Shown here in pieces: positions 4,566 to 7,781 of a stretch of 7,781 nucleotides of DNA (position 1 is the first letter of the stretch; every line of letters starts with the position of its first letter). Below the pieces are notes generated by a model that had not been told where the DNA came from, made no database searches, and worked only from the letters and a program-made list of their open reading frames with translations. The position numbers and the translations under genes were made by a program. The stretch spans positions 1-7,781 of the forward strand of contig JANPBQ010000009.1 of assembly GCA_031430555.1 (NCBI GenBank). Reading direction: 5' to 3'. Source of the stretch: UKL13-2 sp031430555. GTDB lineage: Bacteria; Pseudomonadota; Gammaproteobacteria; Burkholderiales; Usitatibacteraceae.

Positions 4566-7262
4566 ATGAACATCAATACAACGGGCAAGGTGGATTTTCA
4601 TCTGCACTCGTGGGCATCCAATGTCACGGATTACTACGCGGCCAACAGTTTGTCGATCCCGGAGTCCTATTCCGACCCGATCAAACTGCACGCGATGCTG
4701 AAAGCGCGCGGCATGTCGCTCATCACTTTGACCGATCACAATTCGATCGACGGCGTGCGCGAAATGCTCGACCGCGGCTTGCCCGACGTTTTCATCAGCG
4801 CCGAGATGACCACCACTTTCCCGGAGGACGGCTGCAATATCCACATCACGGTCGCCAACATGACCGAGGCGCAATTCGTGGAAATCAATCGCTTGCGCGG
4901 CAACGTGTATGAAATGGTCGCGTATGTCGATCGCGAAATCGAGTTTGAGGCATCCGGAACGGGAAATAAACTCGCGTACTTCATGACGCATCCGCTGATG
5001 AGCACGCAGAACCGCCCGTATGGCCGTGAAGGTGCGCTATCGGCGACGCATATCGAAAAGGCGATGCTGATTTGCAATTGTCTGGAGATTCACAACGGTG
5101 CCCGCACCCGCGCATTGAACGACCTCACCCGCGATATCGTACGTGGACTCGATCGCGAGACCATCGAGCGCCTCGCCAATGCCCACAACATCGCGCTCAA
5201 GGGGCCAACGCCATGGTTGAAATCGGTGGTGGGCGGCTCCGACGATCACGCGGGCATCAATCCCGGGCATACCTGGACCGAGTTCGATTTGCGCGGCCAC
5301 GCGGCGTCGGCCAACGTGTTGATCGAATCGATCCGCGCGCGCACCAGCCGCCCCGTTGGCGGCCATGGCGGGCCGGTGACCATCGCGCACTCCATCCTGA
5401 AATTGCTCTACGAAGGCGGCATGCGCAAGGCCGCAAAAGGCGAGTCGAAGCCGGTCGCCATCGGCGGGCCGATGCAATCGTTGTTGACGCTGGTGTTTGA
5501 TGCTGGCAGCCAAAGTATCCGCGACAAGTTCCTCTTCCAAAGCAGGCTCTGGATGCACCAATTCCAGGAATCTCGCGCCATCGCGGGACGTATCCGACCC
5601 TTCGAAGCGGTGCTGGAAGCGCAGGTTTATACGATGTTGAGCGATCCCGGTTTTCGCGCGGCGCTCGAGGCCGCCGCCGACATGGACGCGCGCATTTTTC
5701 TCGTCATCAAGACGTTGGTGAACCGCATGTTCGCGCATTACGTGCAAAATCTGCGGCGGGCGGAATCGATGAATCTGGTCTCGGTGATCAAAGAAACGGT
5801 GGCGCTCGTGTCGTCGAATTTCTTTGTTTCGCTCCCCTATCTCGTCGCATTCACGCAACAGAGCGCGGATGGCCAGATCGCGCGCGATGTTCGGCGGGCG
5901 TTCAAGGTGCGCGATCCGCAAAAGCTGGTGCTCGTCACCGACACGTACTTCGACGTCAACGGTGTCTCGAACAGCATCAAGCGTATGATCCGCGAAGCGG
6001 TGCGGCGCGACATCGATTTCACCGTGGTCACCTGCGTGGCGGAGGGCGACTTGAGCCGCCACCTTGAAGACGCCGAGGCGCGTCGCTTCATCGAGCTGGG
6101 CCGATTGAAAATATTCACCGGCATCGCGAGCCTTGATTTTCCGGAATACGACGGCCTCAAGATTTGCTTTCCGCCGATGCTCGATTTGATCAAATATTTG
6201 CAGGAATCCGGCTTCACGAAGATGCACATCAGCACACCCGGCGTGGTCGGTCTGGCAGGATTGACGGCGGCCAAACTATTGCAGATGGAAACCGCAGCCA
6301 CCTATCACACCAGCATTCCGGAGTACGTGGAGAACTACACGAAAGACGTGAGCCTCGAGGCAATCGCCTGGAAGTACATGATTCTGTTTTATCACTCGGT
6401 CGACGAAATGCTGGTGCCGTCGAAATTTGTGGCCAAACTCCTGCACAAGCGGGGCTTGCGGAACCGCAAGCTGTTGATCCTCGACCGCTGGGTGGACACC
6501 GATCGCTTTCGCCCCGACAATCGCGCCCCTGGCTATTGGGAACGCTTCGGCGCGCCGCGCAATGCCGTCACGTTTGTGTATGTGGGCCGCGTCGCAATCG
6601 AAAAGAATCTGCACTTCCTCGCCGAGTCCTACCGCAATCTGCGGGCAAACGGAACCGATGCGCATCTCATCATCATCGGCGACGGCCCGTATCGCGCGGC
6701 GCTGGAATTGCAGCTCACCGGATTGCCTGTGACGTTCACCGGCTACTTGCACGGCGGCGAATTGGCCAGCGCCCTCGCATCATGCGACGTCAAGGTTTTC
6801 CCTAGCACCACGGACACTTGGGGCAACGCGCCCCTGGAAGCACAAGCATCCGGCCTTCCCGTCATCGTCACCGACATCGGCGGCCCGGCCGAGCTGATGC
6901 AAGACGGCATCACCGGCATCATGGTGCGCGGCCACGAGGTAGCGAGCCTGCAAGCGGCCATGACACGTTTGATGGATGCCGACACGCGCGCACAGATGGG
7001 CCGCGCGGCGCGCGAATTCGCGGTGGCGAACCGGGTCGATGAACCCTTTACCGCGGTGCTGGATTCCGAGACGTTGCGCCGCCGCTTGCGAAAAGCGAAA
7101 AAGGCCGACGAGTCGCGCGCACGGCCAATAGCTATCGACAAGTTTTCGCACGTTGGCGGTAGCGCTGGCGTGGCGCCAAAGACGTTGCGGGCGGCGAACG
7201 AATTGTCGGAATTTGAGGAAGGCGGGTTAGCGGACGATTTGATTCCCGGCGCAGCCGAATGA
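4566..7262 (+). CDS. Fusion protein: N-terminal PHP metal-dependent phosphoesterase and C-terminal GT4 glycosyltransferase
   Basis: Product of 898 residues; ATG 4566 has AAGGGG 8 nt upstream. Residues about 8-270 are a PHP domain with the metal-binding set apparently complete: DFHLH (His12, His14), TDHNS (Asp57, His58), Glu80, His93, THP (His142), LEIHNG (Glu174, His176) and GGSDDH (Asp226, His228). Residues about 270-450 are mostly helical with no motif I recognise. Residues about 452-825 are a GT-B glycosyltransferase of family GT4: VTDTYFDVNGVS (457-468) as the N-terminal glycine loop, VGRVAIEKN (673-681), IIGDGP (703-708), and the donor-site STTDTWGNAPLEAQASGLPV with Glu758. The first acidic residue of the usual E-x7-E motif is Asp750, as in PimB/MgtA-like members. 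The last 50 residues are basic, then acidic, and look disordered. No signal peptide or clear transmembrane helix, so it is probably cytoplasmic or at the inner face of the membrane. It likely transfers a sugar from a nucleotide donor to a lipid or other acceptor; the PHP substrate is unknown. Confidence 0.9.
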   Translation: MNINTTGKVDFHLHSWASNVTDYYAANSLSIPESYSDPIKLHAMLKARGMSLITLTDHNSIDGVREMLDRGLPDVFISAEMTTTFPEDGCNIHITVANMTEAQFVEINRLRGNVYEMVAYVDREIEFEASGTGNKLAYFMTHPLMSTQNRPYGREGALSATHIEKAMLICNCLEIHNGARTRALNDLTRDIVRGLDRETIERLANAHNIALKGPTPWLKSVVGGSDDHAGINPGHTWTEFDLRGHAASANVLIESIRARTSRPVGGHGGPVTIAHSILKLLYEGGMRKAAKGESKPVAIGGPMQSLLTLVFDAGSQSIRDKFLFQSRLWMHQFQESRAIAGRIRPFEAVLEAQVYTMLSDPGFRAALEAAADMDARIFLVIKTLVNRMFAHYVQNLRRAESMNLVSVIKETVALVSSNFFVSLPYLVAFTQQSADGQIARDVRRAFKVRDPQKLVLVTDTYFDVNGVSNSIKRMIREAVRRDIDFTVVTCVAEGDLSRHLEDAEARRFIELGRLKIFTGIASLDFPEYDGLKICFPPMLDLIKYLQESGFTKMHISTPGVVGLAGLTAAKLLQMETAATYHTSIPEYVENYTKDVSLEAIAWKYMILFYHSVDEMLVPSKFVAKLLHKRGLRNRKLLILDRWVDTDRFRPDNRAPGYWERFGAPRNAVTFVYVGRVAIEKNLHFLAESYRNLRANGTDAHLIIIGDGPYRAALELQLTGLPVTFTGYLHGGELASALASCDVKVFPSTTDTWGNAPLEAQASGLPVIVTDIGGPAELMQDGITGIMVRGHEVASLQAAMTRLMDADTRAQMGRAAREFAVANRVDEPFTAVLDSETLRRRLRKAKKADESRARPIAIDKFSHVGGSAGVAPKTLRAANELSEFEEGGLADDLIPGAAE

Positions 7263-7411
7263 GGAGCTTAGCGAACAAGGTCTCAGTGAAGTCGCAAACC
7301 ATCTCCCTGGATGGTGTGAATCGACTTTACTATCAATCGAACCGCCAGGCGATGCACCGTACTCATACATATGCATCAAGCCTATCATTTTGCCACCGTG
7401 AAGCGCTGAAC

Positions 7412-7781
7412 CTAGAGGTAGTCCGGGCAAACGGCGGCGCGCAGTGAAAGGCGTGTATGGCGGACGAGCTGCATTTCGTCGTCCTCACGCGCGCGGTTGG
7501 TGATCCACCAGACGGATGCTTTGCGGATCGAAATATTTTGCTCTTCGCCGAACAACAATAGCGAAGCGACTTGACCGAGCGTTGGTTGATGACCAACGAT
7601 CAACACCGGATGGCGATTGTCCGGCCAGCCTGCGGCGATCAGGACATGCGTGGCGGTGGCACCCGGCAGCAGTTCGGGCACGATTTGAATCTTCCGGTCG
7701 AGGGCTTCGGCGGTTTCCCGCGCGCGCACCGACGGGCTGACCAAAATCCTGGTCGAATCGGGCAAGTGGCGTTCCAGCCAC
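7412..7781 (-). CDS. SixA-like histidine phosphatase, C-terminal part (5' end outside window)
   Basis: The frame enters at the right edge (Trp-Leu-Glu-Arg-His-Leu-Pro...) and ends at TAG 7414-7412, so about 123 residues are visible. Family marks are ILVSPSVRARETAEAL (typical SPa.RArqTA), then PELLPG, then VLIVGHQPTLGQVASLLL with the second catalytic His, then IRKASVWWI near the end. The catalytic RHG motif lies at the N-terminus, outside the window. SixA is a small phosphohistidine phosphatase (about 160 residues) that in E. coli acts on HPt domains or the nitrogen-related phosphotransferase system. The protein is convergent with the PHP-GT gene and nothing in the sequence ties it to that locus. 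The TTG at 7765 inside the frame is not a credible start, because homology should continue upstream. Confidence 0.85.
   Translation of the reverse strand, partial: WLERHLPDSTRILVSPSVRARETAEALDRKIQIVPELLPGATATHVLIAAGWPDNRHPVLIVGHQPTLGQVASLLLFGEEQNISIRKASVWWITNRAREDDEMQLVRHTRLSLRAAVCPDYL

Noticed and set aside
5037..6227. A 396-codon minus-strand open frame inside the PHP-GT gene.
   Set aside because: It is antisense to a well-supported coding sequence, rich in Arg, His and Asp, with no motif and no ribosome binding site; treated as a shadow.
7263..7411. A short open frame and possible signals between the PHP-GT stop and the SixA-like stop.
   Set aside because: The frame at 7259-7447 has no family resemblance and overlaps the end of the SixA-like gene; no hairpin followed by T tract was seen.

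Overview
The window is GC-rich, with tightly packed genes and mostly G/C third codon positions. Together with the families present (class I phosphatidylserine decarboxylase, a choice-of-anchor I protein, SixA) and a dispersed palindrome of the CGTCATTCCGG...CCGGAATGACG type, this suggests a free-living Pseudomonadota, most likely a beta- or gammaproteobacterium. The genus cannot be read from the sequence.

Layout, left to right: (1) the 3' end of a secreted choice-of-anchor I (beta-propeller-like) protein on +; (2) about 640 bp without a firm gene, holding a doubtful 135-codon ORF, two copies of a small REP-like palindrome with a compensatory base-pair change, and an imperfect inverted repeat just past the end of psd; (3) a phosphatidylserine decarboxylase on -; (4) divergently, a class III PLP aminotransferase resembling glutamate-1-semialdehyde aminomutase but with about 100 extra N-terminal residues, on +; (5) a small polytopic membrane protein resembling DUF962/Mpo1 on -; (6) divergently, a large fusion of a PHP metal-dependent phosphoesterase domain with a GT4 glycosyltransferase, on +; (7) the 3' part of a SixA-like histidine phosphatase on -, running off the right edge.

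The genes alternate in strand (-,+,-,+,-), so this is not one operon. Coordination would have to come through the two divergent intergenic regions (53 bp, and 230 bp measured from the chosen starts). Even so, four adjacent genes point to lipid or envelope chemistry: a decarboxylase that makes aminophospholipid, a PLP enzyme for an unknown amino substrate, a membrane protein of a lipid alpha-oxidation superfamily, and a phosphoesterase-glycosyltransferase. The most interesting object is the PHP-GT4 fusion, in which PHP metal ligands and GT4 donor-site motifs both look intact in one chain. A lipid headgroup remodelling or glycolipid function for the locus is inference, not something the sequence shows directly.
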